Under the pieces are notes generated by a model. The model worked only from the letters and a program-made list of their open reading frames with translations, ran no database searches and had not been told where the DNA came from. Positions 34,846-43,093 of a DNA stretch of 64,000 nt are shown here, piece after piece. The position numbers and the translations under genes were made by a program. Position 1 is the stretch's first letter. Every line of letters begins with the position of its first letter. The stretch is from Methylobacterium sp. E-066 (GTDB taxonomy: Bacteria > Pseudomonadota > Alphaproteobacteria > Rhizobiales > Beijerinckiaceae): NCBI RefSeq assembly GCF_022829635.1, contig NZ_JAKSYO010000207.1:22690-86689 (forward strand), given 5' to 3'.

Positions 34846-36481
34846 CGTAGAAGCTCGGCTTGGCGTTCGCTGTCCAGCTGATGCCGTTCAGGCGCTTCGA
34901 CGCGCCGAGCTGGAACGCCGGCACGTAGAGCGGCACCGCGTAGGCGGACCCGATGATCTCGGCCTGGACCTGCCGGTAGAGGCCCCCGCGCACCGCGTCG
35001 GGCGCGCCGACCGCCTGCGTCAGCGCCGCGTCGAGGGCGGTGACGCGGGAGAAATTCGCCCCGTTGGGCGGGATATAGGCCGCGTGGAAGACCGTGCGCA
35101 GGATATCCGGCTCGGGGCGGACATAGTAGATCGAGGCCATGTCGTAGTCGTTGGCGGCGGTCCGGGCCGTGAACCCGCCCGCATCGAGCGGATCCAGCTG
35201 AAGATCGAAGCCTGCTTTCTTCACCGCGTACTGGACGGCTTGGACCAGCGTGAGGTTGTCGGCCCCCGAGAAGGCGACGTCGTAGACGAAGCGGACGGCG
35301 AGCCGTGCCCCGGCCTTGGTGCGGATGCCTTCCGGGTCCGTCCGCGTCCAGCCGGCCTCGTCGAGCAGCCGCGCCGCCCGCTGCGGATCGAAGCCCCAGC
35401 TGTGCGCCACCGCCGGATCGTAATGGAGGGTCGCGGGGCCGAGGATGTTGTCGGCGGGCTTCAGGCTGCCGAAGAAGGCGACCTTGACCAGCGGCGGGAT
35501 GTCGATCGCGCTCTGGAAGGCCTGTCGGACCCGGATATCGGCGAAGGGGCCGCGACTGGTGTTGAGGAACAGCGACCAGTTCACCCCCGGGTTCTCGCGC
35601 GTGACGACGCGCAGGCGCGGATCCGCCTGGACCGCGCGGAAATTCGCCGGCGGCACCTCGTCGATCGCCTGGATCTGGCCGCTCGTGAGCGCCCCGAGCC
35701 GCACCGCGGCTTCCGGCAGGTATCGGAACGCGATGGCGTCGAGATAGGCCGGCCCGGTATGGGCGGCAAAGCCTGGCCCCCACGCATAATCCTTGCGCCG
35801 GACCAGCTGGCTGCCGCTGCCCTTGACGTAGCGTTCGAGGATGAACGGGCCCGAGCCGACGACGGTGTTCGTGGTACTGCGCGCGTCGCGCAGGTAGGTC
35901 GGCGACTGGATGCCGAGATAGGGCAGGCTCAGGCCCTGCAGCAGCGGCACGAAGGGCTGCTTGTACCGGAACACGACGGTGTCGGGGTCCGGGGCGGCCA
36001 CGGTATCGAGCGGGCCGAGCAGGGACTTGGCGTAGCTCGACGTCGTCTTCGGGTCGAGGATGCGGTTGATGTTGAACGCCACCGCCTCGGCGTCGAGCCG
36101 GGTGCCGTCGCTGAAGGTCACGCCGCGGCGCAGATGGAACGTGTAGACGGTGTTGTCAGCATTCACCTCCCAGCGCTCGGCGAGCCAGGGGGTGAAGCTC
36201 TTGTCCTCGGCCTGACCGACGAGCGAATCGACCACGTGCCGGGTGATCAGGGCGGTGATCGAACTGCCGGTGATCGAGGGATCGATGATCGCCGTGTCGG
36301 AGGCGAGGCCGACCGTCAGCGTCCCGCCCTGGACCGGCCCGTCCGCCCGGCAGTCCCGCGCCGCGGCGCCGAGGAGACAGACGGCGGCCGCCGCGAGCAT
36401 GCCGAGCCGGCCCAGGATGGCGGGGCGCCGGAGGGGCCGGCCCGGGGCCGGATGGGGAGCATCGTCACGCAGGTTGGTCAT
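34826..36481 (-). CDS. Oligopeptide-type ABC substrate-binding protein (SBP_bac_5 family)
   Basis: 551 aa from the ATG at 36481. Signal region LRRPAILGRLGMLAAAAVCLLGAAARDCRADGP contains a Cys but no clear lipobox. Family motifs: PWLAERWEVNADNTVYTFHLRRGVTFSDGTRLDAEAVAFNINRIL and VGSGPFILERYVKGSGSQLVRRKDYAWGPG. It is followed directly by its own two permeases and fused ATPase. Its position between a monooxygenase and those genes in the S-substituted cysteine operon suggests a sulfur-containing peptide or thioether ligand. That is inference. Confidence 0.88.
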   Translation of the reverse strand: MTNLRDDAPHPAPGRPLRRPAILGRLGMLAAAAVCLLGAAARDCRADGPVQGGTLTVGLASDTAIIDPSITGSSITALITRHVVDSLVGQAEDKSFTPWLAERWEVNADNTVYTFHLRRGVTFSDGTRLDAEAVAFNINRILDPKTTSSYAKSLLGPLDTVAAPDPDTVVFRYKQPFVPLLQGLSLPYLGIQSPTYLRDARSTTNTVVGSGPFILERYVKGSGSQLVRRKDYAWGPGFAAHTGPAYLDAIAFRYLPEAAVRLGALTSGQIQAIDEVPPANFRAVQADPRLRVVTRENPGVNWSLFLNTSRGPFADIRVRQAFQSAIDIPPLVKVAFFGSLKPADNILGPATLHYDPAVAHSWGFDPQRAARLLDEAGWTRTDPEGIRTKAGARLAVRFVYDVAFSGADNLTLVQAVQYAVKKAGFDLQLDPLDAGGFTARTAANDYDMASIYYVRPEPDILRTVFHAAYIPPNGANFSRVTALDAALTQAVGAPDAVRGGLYRQVQAEIIGSAYAVPLYVPAFQLGASKRLNGISWTANAKPSFYDAWLAP

Positions 36482-36531
36482 GGCTGTCCGTCGGGGCCCC
36501 TCTGCCCGGAGTTGCGATCGATGCGGGCCGA

Positions 36532-37557
36532 TCATGCGGCCGCCTCCACGCCCCAGCCGAGCTGCGGCGCGATCAGGGTCCTGAAGTCCGCCAGGATCTG
36601 GCGGTATGCGTCGGGGGCGAAGCTGTAGGGCAGCTCCAGCCGCAGGGTATCGGCGAAGGGCAGGATCGGATCGGCGCGCAGCCGCTCGACGATCTCGGCC
36701 GCGGTGCCGACGAGATCGGGCGCGAACTGGGTTCGCCGCTCGCCCTGCGGCGCGCGAGTGCGGGCGTGGCGGCTCGCGGCATAGTCGCGGTAGCGCGCCC
36801 GGGTCGCCGTGTCGGCGCCGTCGAGGGGTACGATCACCCGGCCGAGCGCGATCCGCGGCGTGCCGACGCCGCGCCAATGGGCGCGGAAGATCTCGACGTG
36901 ATGGGCCTGGGTCGCGAAGAAGCCGTCCCGCTCCTCCGCTGTGTTGATGTTGCCGATGAGGAGATGGAAGCCGTTCTCGGCGGCCCAGCGGACCGAGCGC
37001 AGCGAGCCGCCGCCGTACCACAGCCTCTGACGCAGCCCCGGCGCGTGCGGGCGCAGCCGGGGCCGGTGGGTGCCGGCCGCCGAGGTGATCCGCGTGTCGG
37101 GCTCCCCGAGCCAGTCCCCGTCGAGATTGGCGGCGAGCCGCGCCACGCGGCGATGCGTGTGATCGACGCGCGCCGGATCGCCATCCAGGAAGCGGTCGCC
37201 GAGCAGCGCCCCATAGGCCGGCGGCCCGGCGCTCAAGCCGACATGGAGCCGGCCGCCGGACAGGATGTCCACCAGCGACAGGTCTTCCGCGAGCCGGAAC
37301 GGGTTCTCGTAGCCCATCTGGATCACGGCCGTGCCGAGGTCGATCCGGCGCGTGCGCTGCGTCGCGGCCGCCAGGAAGGTCGCCGCCGACGAGATGCCGG
37401 GTTCGAGGTGGCGCTGGCGCACCCAGGCGCCGTCGAAGCCGAGGGCCTCGCCGGTGGCGAACAGGTCGAGGGTCTGCTCCAGCCCGGCGCGCGGATCGGC
37501 ATCGTCGTAACTGCCCGGTGTCAGGAAGGCGATCTGACGGATCGAAGCCTGCGCCAT
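36532..37557 (-). CDS. LLM-class flavin-dependent oxidoreductase (short luciferase-like type)
   Basis: 341 aa, about 100 residues shorter than the NtaA/SnaA group. Motifs: IAFLTPGSYDDADPRAGLEQTLDLFATGEALGFDGAWVRQRHLE, IDLGTAVIQMGYENPFRLAEDLSLVDILSGGRLHVGLSAGPP, RLWYGGGSLRSVRWAAENGFHLLIGNIN and a C-terminal PYSFAPDAYRQILADF. It lies 3 nt after one binding-protein gene and 50 nt before another, so it is co-transcribed with both transport systems. An FMNH2- or F420-type reductant is typical; given the context, FMNH2 oxidation of a sulfur substrate is most likely. Confidence 0.82.
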   Translation of the reverse strand: MAQASIRQIAFLTPGSYDDADPRAGLEQTLDLFATGEALGFDGAWVRQRHLEPGISSAATFLAAATQRTRRIDLGTAVIQMGYENPFRLAEDLSLVDILSGGRLHVGLSAGPPAYGALLGDRFLDGDPARVDHTHRRVARLAANLDGDWLGEPDTRITSAAGTHRPRLRPHAPGLRQRLWYGGGSLRSVRWAAENGFHLLIGNINTAEERDGFFATQAHHVEIFRAHWRGVGTPRIALGRVIVPLDGADTATRARYRDYAASRHARTRAPQGERRTQFAPDLVGTAAEIVERLRADPILPFADTLRLELPYSFAPDAYRQILADFRTLIAPQLGWGVEAAA

Positions 37558-37560
37558 CGC

Positions 37561-38496
37561 TCAAAACTTCGGCAGGCCGGGCGGGTTGGTCTCGGAGCGC
37601 GGCAGCGCCTCCTCCTCCAAGCCCCAGCGGGCCAGGGCCCGGCCATACGTGCCGTTGGCGATCAGGTCGTTGGTGGCGAGCGTCAGCGCGTCGACCAGGC
37701 CGCTGCCCTTGCGGGTCGCGATCGCGACATCCGATGTCAGCGGCCAGCCGGCGCTGAGCGTGCCCGCCTGCCGGATGTCCTTGTCGCGCGCGGCCACGAA
37801 CACGAGTTGCGCGTGCGGCTGCACGATCACGTCGGCCCGGCCCGAGCGCAGGGCCACGAGGCGGGCGGCCTCGTCGTCGAACAGCTGCAACTCGAGGGGC
37901 TTGAGCCCCGCCGCGCGGTTCTGCTTGTCCCACTCGACCAGGATACGCTCTTGGTTGGTGCCGCCGCCGACGCTGATGGTGAGGCCAGCCACGTCCTTTG
38001 GCTCGGCGATCCGCGTGATCGGGCTGTCGGCCTTCACGAACAGGCCGTGCAGGCCCTGTCGGTAGGTGGTGAAGTCGAACTTCTCCTTGCGCTGCTCGGT
38101 GACGCCGACATTCGAGATCACCGCGTCGTACCGGCCGGCGGTCAGGCCGAGGGGCCAATCCTCCCAGGCCACGGGAACGAGCTTGAGCCGCAGGCCGAGG
38201 CTGTCGGCGATCAGCTGGGCGAAGTCGGGATCCGCCCCGACCACGGTCCTGGCATCGGTGGCGTAGCTCCCGAGCGGCGGCCCGCCCGGGGTGATCCCCA
38301 CCGTCAAGGCGCCGGGCTCGGCGAACCGGTAATCCTTCGGGAGGCGCGCGATCGCGGCCGGGTCCTTTTCGGCCCGGATCCGGCCCGGCTGCTCCGGCCC
38401 GAGATCGAAAGGCCCCGTTGTCCCCTCCGCCGCAGCGAGAGGGCCCGCCCACAGCGCGCCGAGGACGAGCGACAGGCGCATCCACCGTGGAATCAT
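37561..38496 (-). CDS. Polar amino-acid/cystine-type ABC substrate-binding protein, copy 2
   Basis: 311 aa. Signal peptide MRLSLVLGALWAGPLAAAEG. Family 3 solute-binding landmarks: LTVGITPGGPPLGSYATDARTVVGADPDFAQLIADSLGLRLKLVPVAWEDWPLGLTAGRYDAVISNVGVTEQRKEKFDFTTYRQ. It is a paralogue of the next gene, including the shared end ETNPPGLPKF. The VTEQRKEKFDF-TYR block resembles cystine and S-substituted cysteine binders. Both copies precede no permease of their own and probably share the fused permease/ATPase at 39494. Confidence 0.87.
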   Translation of the reverse strand: MIPRWMRLSLVLGALWAGPLAAAEGTTGPFDLGPEQPGRIRAEKDPAAIARLPKDYRFAEPGALTVGITPGGPPLGSYATDARTVVGADPDFAQLIADSLGLRLKLVPVAWEDWPLGLTAGRYDAVISNVGVTEQRKEKFDFTTYRQGLHGLFVKADSPITRIAEPKDVAGLTISVGGGTNQERILVEWDKQNRAAGLKPLELQLFDDEAARLVALRSGRADVIVQPHAQLVFVAARDKDIRQAGTLSAGWPLTSDVAIATRKGSGLVDALTLATNDLIANGTYGRALARWGLEEEALPRSETNPPGLPKF

Positions 38497-38536
38497 CGAA
38501 AGCCTCCGGTTCCCGGTCTTGGCGGCGGCCCGCCGG

Positions 38537-39469
38537 TCAGGTCCGCGGCAGGCCCGGCGGGTTGGTGCGCGATTCCTCGATGGCCTCGGCCGAGAGGTTC
38601 CAGCGCGCCAGCGCCTGGGCGTAGTGTCCGTTCTTGATCTGGGTGTTGATCGCGTGCGTGATCGCCTCGGCGAGGCCCGCGCCCTTGCGCGTCGTCACCG
38701 CGATCTCGGCGAGCACCGGCCAGCCGCCGCTGAAATTGCCGGCGAGCCGGGTCTTGCCCTCCTGCGCCGCCTTGAAGCCCAGGAGCGCGTTCGGCCCGAG
38801 ATAGGCGTCGGCCCGGCCGGACTCGATGGAGAGGTAGAGCACCACGTCGTCGTCGTGATACTGGAACTCGACCGGCTTGAGCCCGGCCTTCACGTTCTGG
38901 TCGTTCCAGCGGAGCAGGATCTGCTCTTGGTTGGTGCCGGCGGAGACGATCACCCGGAGGCCGGCCACGTCGCGCGGCTCGCGGATGACGATCGGGTTGT
39001 CCTTCCGGACATAGAAGCCGAGCAGGTCCTTGCGGTAGGTCGAGAAGTCGAACTTCTCCTTGCGCTGCTCGGTGACGGTGACGTTCGAGATGACCGCGTC
39101 GTACTTGCCCGAGATGACGCCGAGGGGCCAGTCGGACCAGGAAACCGGCACGATCTCGAGCTTGCGGCCGAGCGCGTCGGCGACGAGCTGCGCGATGTCG
39201 GGCTCGGACCCGATGATCGTCTTGGTGTCGGTGGCGTACCCGCCGAACGGGAAGCGGCCGCCATTGTTGGCCACGGTGAACACGCCGTCCTGGGCGAAGC
39301 GCGCGTCCTTGGCGATGAGCCGGATCGCCTCCTCGTCGCGGGCGGCGCGCACCCGCCCGGGCTGCTCGGGGGAGAAGTCGAACGCCTCCACGGCGCGGGC
39401 ACGGCCGGACACGAGCGCCCCCGAGGTGGCGGCGGCGAGGAGGGCGAGGGATCTGCGGCGGGTGAGCAC
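38537..39469 (-). CDS. Polar amino-acid/cystine-type ABC substrate-binding protein, copy 1
   Basis: 310 aa. Twin-arginine-like leader MLTRRRSLALLAAATSGALVSGRARA, then FTVANNGGRFPFGGYATDTKTIIGSEPDIAQLVADALGRKLEIVPVSWSDWPLGVISGKYDAVISNVTVTEQRKEKFDFSTYRKDLLGFYV and the end TNPPGLPRT. It is 24 nt from the fused permease/ATPase gene and is its natural partner. Differences from copy 2 in the ligand region (NNGGRFPFG against TPGGPPLG; YHDDDVVLYLSIESGRADAYLG against FDDEAARLVALRSGRADVIVQ) suggest distinct ligands. Confidence 0.88.
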   Translation of the reverse strand: MLTRRRSLALLAAATSGALVSGRARAVEAFDFSPEQPGRVRAARDEEAIRLIAKDARFAQDGVFTVANNGGRFPFGGYATDTKTIIGSEPDIAQLVADALGRKLEIVPVSWSDWPLGVISGKYDAVISNVTVTEQRKEKFDFSTYRKDLLGFYVRKDNPIVIREPRDVAGLRVIVSAGTNQEQILLRWNDQNVKAGLKPVEFQYHDDDVVLYLSIESGRADAYLGPNALLGFKAAQEGKTRLAGNFSGGWPVLAEIAVTTRKGAGLAEAITHAINTQIKNGHYAQALARWNLSAEAIEESRTNPPGLPRT

Positions 39470-39493
39470 GGTCGAGAGCCTTTTCGAGAGGGG

Positions 39494-41275
39494 TCAGAGA
39501 ACCTTGGCGAGGAATTCCCGGGTCCGCGGATGGTCCGGCTCCGTGAGCGTCCGGTGTGGCGGTCCCTGCTCGATCACGCGGCCGTCCTCCATGAACACCA
39601 CGTGGTCGGCGACCTCGCGGGCGAAGCCGATCTCGTGGGTCACGATCACCAGGGTGGTGCCGGAGCGGGCGAGTTCCTTGATCACGTCGAGCACCTCGCC
39701 GACGAGTTCGGGGTCGAGGGCCGAGGTCGGCTCGTCGAACAGCAGCACCTTCGGCTTGAGCGCGAGGGCGCGCGCGATGGCGACCCGCTGCTGCTGGCCG
39801 CCCGAGAGCTGGCGAGGATAGGCGTCGGCCTTCGCGGCGAGGCCGACCCGGGCCAGAAGCTCGCGCGCCTCGGCGAGCGCCTGCGCGCGGGGCACGCCGC
39901 GCACCGTCATGGGCGCCTCGATGATGTTCTCGATGGCCGTGAGGTGGGGGAACAGGTTGAAGGTCTGAAACACCATGCCGACATCGACGCGTCGTTTCAG
40001 GATGTCCTTCTCCTTGAGCTCGTGGAGCGCGTCGCCGTCCTGCCGGTAGCCGATCAGCTCGCCGTCGATCGCGATGAAGCCCTGATCGACCCGCTCCAAG
40101 TGGTTGATCGCCCGCAGCAGGGTCGATTTGCCCGAGCCGGACTGGCCGATGATCGCGGTCACGCTGCCGGGCCGCAGGGCGAGGCTGACGTCGTCGAGCA
40201 CCTTGAGCGCGCCGAAGCTTTTGGAGACGCCGCTGATCCGGATCTCGCCGCCGGCCGCGAACAGGCTGGACCGTGGGACCGGGGCGGCCACGGCGTCCGC
40301 GGTGGCGGAGGCCCGGCCGGCCTCGTCGCTGGCGCGCCGGATCCGTTTGAGCGCCAGGGCGATCAGCGAGGGTGGCGGCTCGCGCAGCGCGCCGCGGGCA
40401 TAGTAGCGCTCGATATGGCGCTGGACGAAGGACAGCACGGTCAGGATGACGAGGTACCAGACCGTCGCCACCATCAGCAGCGGGATGACTTCGAGGTTGC
40501 GCCGGTAGATGACCTGGACCGTGTAGAACAGATCCGGCAGCGCCAGGATGTAGACGACCGAGGTGTATTTCGTGATTTCGGTGACTTGGTTGAACGCGGC
40601 CGGCAGGATCGAGCGCATCGCCTGGGGCAGCACGATGCGGGTGATCTGCCGGCGCCACGGCAGCCCCAGCGCCGCGGCGGCTTCGAGCTGGCCTTGGTCG
40701 ACCGAGAGGAGGCCGCCGCGCACGATCTCCGCCGAGAAGGCCGCGGTGTGGAGGGTGAGGCCGAGCACCGCCGCCAGGAACGGCGTGATCAGCTGGGTCG
40801 TCTGCCAGGACCCGAAGCTGATCCCGGTAAACGGCACCCCGACCGAGAGCGTCGGATAGAGGTATCCGAGATTGTTGAGGATCAGGAGCAGGACGATCAG
40901 CGGGACCGAGCGGAACAGCCAGACGTAGCCCCAGGACAGGCCGGCGAGCAGCGGCGAGCCGGAGATGCGCGCGAAGGCCAGGAGGCCGGCGAGCAGGAAG
41001 CCGAAGACCATGCTGAGCAGGGTCAGGAGCAGGGTGCGCCCGAGGCCGGTCAGGACCGGTTCGGCGAAGAACCACTCGGCGAAGACCGCCCAGCCCCAGC
41101 GCGGGTTGGTGAGGACCGAGTGCAGGATCACGGCGATCACCAAGCCGGCGAAGACCGTCCCGATGCTGCGCGCCGGATAGCGCGCCGGGACGATCCGGGC
41201 GCGGCTGAAATCGCGGGCCGAGCCCGGGTGGCTGACGGGCCCGGGCAGGCTCGCCACGTCGCTGGCGAAGGTCAT
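39494..41275 (-). CDS. Fused amino-acid ABC transporter permease and ATP-binding protein
   Basis: 593 aa. Residues about 40-295 are a HisM/GlnP-type permease with several helices and the EAA loop EAAAALGLPWRRQITRIVLPQAMRSILPAAF (198-228). After a 45-residue linker, residues about 345-593 are a GlnQ-type ATPase: Walker A GQSGSGKST (377-385), Q-loop Gln437 (FQTFNLFPH), signature LSGGQ (490-494), Walker B VLLFDEPTSALDP (510-522) and His547. These are usually separate proteins, as in B. subtilis YxeN and YxeO. With the two adjacent binding proteins it should import an S-modified cysteine or cystine-like amino acid. Confidence 0.9.
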   Translation of the reverse strand: MTFASDVASLPGPVSHPGSARDFSRARIVPARYPARSIGTVFAGLVIAVILHSVLTNPRWGWAVFAEWFFAEPVLTGLGRTLLLTLLSMVFGFLLAGLLAFARISGSPLLAGLSWGYVWLFRSVPLIVLLLILNNLGYLYPTLSVGVPFTGISFGSWQTTQLITPFLAAVLGLTLHTAAFSAEIVRGGLLSVDQGQLEAAAALGLPWRRQITRIVLPQAMRSILPAAFNQVTEITKYTSVVYILALPDLFYTVQVIYRRNLEVIPLLMVATVWYLVILTVLSFVQRHIERYYARGALREPPPSLIALALKRIRRASDEAGRASATADAVAAPVPRSSLFAAGGEIRISGVSKSFGALKVLDDVSLALRPGSVTAIIGQSGSGKSTLLRAINHLERVDQGFIAIDGELIGYRQDGDALHELKEKDILKRRVDVGMVFQTFNLFPHLTAIENIIEAPMTVRGVPRAQALAEARELLARVGLAAKADAYPRQLSGGQQQRVAIARALALKPKVLLFDEPTSALDPELVGEVLDVIKELARSGTTLVIVTHEIGFAREVADHVVFMEDGRVIEQGPPHRTLTEPDHPRTREFLAKVL

Positions 41276-41330
41276 GGCAGGCTTTCTCGGGACAGGGGCT
41301 CTTGGGATGACCGTCTCGGCGGGGCGGAAC

Positions 41331-41867
41331 TCAAGCGGGGCTGCACGCGGCGACCGCGACGGCCAGCTGCTGGGCGACCGCCGCCGGGGGGCGAAGTGCC
41401 TTCTCGAAGGGCAGGATCTTGTAGATCTCGGGATCGAGCGACACGTCGAACAGCGGCGTGTAGCCGAGGTCCAGGTAGAGCCCCTTGGCCTCGGGCTGGC
41501 GGAAGCCGGTGGTCAGGTAGATGCGGTCGTAGCCCTGTCGCCCGGCCTGCGCTTCGAGCGCCTCGACGACCCGGCGTGCCAGGCCTTGCCGCCGGAACTG
41601 CGTGTCCGTCCAGACCCGCTTCAGTTCGGCCGTGTGGTCGTCGTAGCGCTTGAACGCCCCGCCCGCGATGGCGCGCCCGTCCCGCAGGAGCAGCACGAAA
41701 TTCCCGTCCGGCGGCGCGAACAGCTCGGCCGGGTAGCGGCTCATCTCGGCGCCGGGCGGATCACCGAAATAGCTGCCGTAGCGGGTGACGTACTCCCAGG
41801 TGAGCTGTTCGACGAGGGGGCGCGCCAGCGGGTCCAACGGCGTGGTGTAGACGAACTGATCGGACAT
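41331..41867 (-). CDS. GNAT-family N-acetyltransferase, SnaA/YxeL-like by context
   Basis: 178 aa from MSDQFVYTTPLDPL at 41867; an ATG 15 nt upstream is possible. Single GNAT fold with the acetyl-CoA motif RVWTDTQFRRQGLARRVVEALEAQA (R/Q-x-x-G-x-A form) and the conserved YDRIYLTTGFRQPEAKGLYLDLGYTPLFD. It lies between an M20 deacetylase and an amino-acid importer. In B. subtilis ytmI/yxe operons the acetylase acetylates the amino group of S-alkyl- or S-(2-succino)cysteine before C-S cleavage. It shares the LTTGFRQPEA--LY--LGY-PLFD block with the second GNAT at 47268. Confidence 0.85.
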   Translation of the reverse strand: MSDQFVYTTPLDPLARPLVEQLTWEYVTRYGSYFGDPPGAEMSRYPAELFAPPDGNFVLLLRDGRAIAGGAFKRYDDHTAELKRVWTDTQFRRQGLARRVVEALEAQAGRQGYDRIYLTTGFRQPEAKGLYLDLGYTPLFDVSLDPEIYKILPFEKALRPPAAVAQQLAVAVAACSPA

Positions 41868-41903
41868 GGCGGCTTTATCCAATCGCAGGGGCGGCGGGGA
41901 GGG

Positions 41904-43082
41904 TCAGACCAGGAAGGCGCGGGCGAGCCGAACCCAGAGGCTCGCGGCCGGCGCGAGGATCGCATCGTCGAAATCGTACTGGGGGCTGTGCAGCGGCGCG
42001 CTGTCGCCGTTGCCCACGAACAGGTAGCTGCCCGGCCGCGCCTCCAGGAGGTAGGCGAAATCCTCGCTCGCCATGCGCGGCTTGAAGTCGGATTCCAGGC
42101 GGCCGGGACCGAAGGCGTCGAGCGCCACGTCCTGCGCGAAGCGCGTCTCCGCCGCGTGGTTGACCAGGGCCGGCAGGCCCCTGCGGTAGCGCAGCTCCGC
42201 CCGCGCGCCGTAGCTCTCGGCGATGCCCCGCGTGATCGCCGTGACGCGCTCTTCGAGCCGGTCGCGCACCGCCGGATCGAAGCTGCGGATCGTCAGGCTG
42301 AGATCGACGCTGTCGGGGATGACATTCGAGGCTTCCCCGCCGTGGATCGCGCCGACGCTGACGACGGCGGCCTCGCGCGGGTCGACGTTGCGCGCGACGA
42401 TGCTCTGCAACGCCAGCACGATGGCCGAGGCGGCCACAACCGGGTCCACCGTCTCGTGGGGCGAGGCGCCGTGGCCGCCCCGGCCCACGACACGGATCTC
42501 GGCCTTGTCGACCGCCGCCATGGCGGGGCCCGTGACGAAGCCGAATTGCCCGCGCGGCACCCCCGGCCAGTTGTGGAACCCGAAGATCGCGTCGACCGGA
42601 AACTGCTCGAACAGCCCCTTGCCGATGAGCGTGCGCGCGCCGGCGCCGATCTCCTCGGCCGGCTGGAAGATCAGGGTCAGCGTGCCGGAGAAATCCAGAT
42701 CCGCCAGGCGCTTGGCTGCTGCGAGCAGCGTCGCGGTGTGCCCGTCATGGCCGCAGGCATGCATCGTCCCGGGCGTCCCCGAGCGGTAGGGCAGGTTCGT
42801 CGCCTCCGCGATCGGCAGCGCGTCCATGTCGGCGCGCAGGCCGAGCCGGCGCTCGCCCGAGCCCTTGCGGAGCACTCCGACCACGCCGGTGCCGGCAAGC
42901 CCGGCGGTGACCGTGTAGCCGTAGCCGCGCAGCCGCTCGGCCACGAGGGCGCTGGTACGCGTCTCCTTGAAGGCCAGTTCGGGATGCCGATGCAGGTCGC
43001 GCCGGAGGCTGACGAACTCGTCCACCGAGGCGAGGATGCCCGGATCGATCCCCCTCTCGGCGATCGCTGCGTGGATGGTCAT
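41904..43082 (-). CDS. M20-family amidohydrolase, N-acetyl-cysteine-type deacetylase (SndA/YxeP-like)
   Basis: 392 aa from the ATG at 43082. M20D family signatures: RRDLHRHPELAFKE (27-40), GLRADMDALPI (81-91), the metal site HACGHDGH (108-115), PAEE (141-144), FGFHNWPG and the dimerisation domain with GRGGHGASPHETVDPVVAAS. The C-terminal ASEDFAYLLEARPGSYLFVGNGD carries the last metal-site region. In S-modified cysteine salvage it removes the acetyl group to release cysteine. Its position beside the GNAT and SnaA-type monooxygenase supports this over a general hippurate hydrolase, though that broader activity is typical of the family. Confidence 0.87.
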   Translation of the reverse strand: MTIHAAIAERGIDPGILASVDEFVSLRRDLHRHPELAFKETRTSALVAERLRGYGYTVTAGLAGTGVVGVLRKGSGERRLGLRADMDALPIAEATNLPYRSGTPGTMHACGHDGHTATLLAAAKRLADLDFSGTLTLIFQPAEEIGAGARTLIGKGLFEQFPVDAIFGFHNWPGVPRGQFGFVTGPAMAAVDKAEIRVVGRGGHGASPHETVDPVVAASAIVLALQSIVARNVDPREAAVVSVGAIHGGEASNVIPDSVDLSLTIRSFDPAVRDRLEERVTAITRGIAESYGARAELRYRRGLPALVNHAAETRFAQDVALDAFGPGRLESDFKPRMASEDFAYLLEARPGSYLFVGNGDSAPLHSPQYDFDDAILAPAASLWVRLARAFLV

Positions 43083-43093
43083 CGCGGGACGCC

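Noticed and set aside
34826..41653. Reading frames over 1000 codons on both strands across the transporter genes
   Set aside because: The minus one is a spurious upstream extension of the binding-protein frame, and the plus one is antisense shadow. Composition and lack of motifs argue against both.
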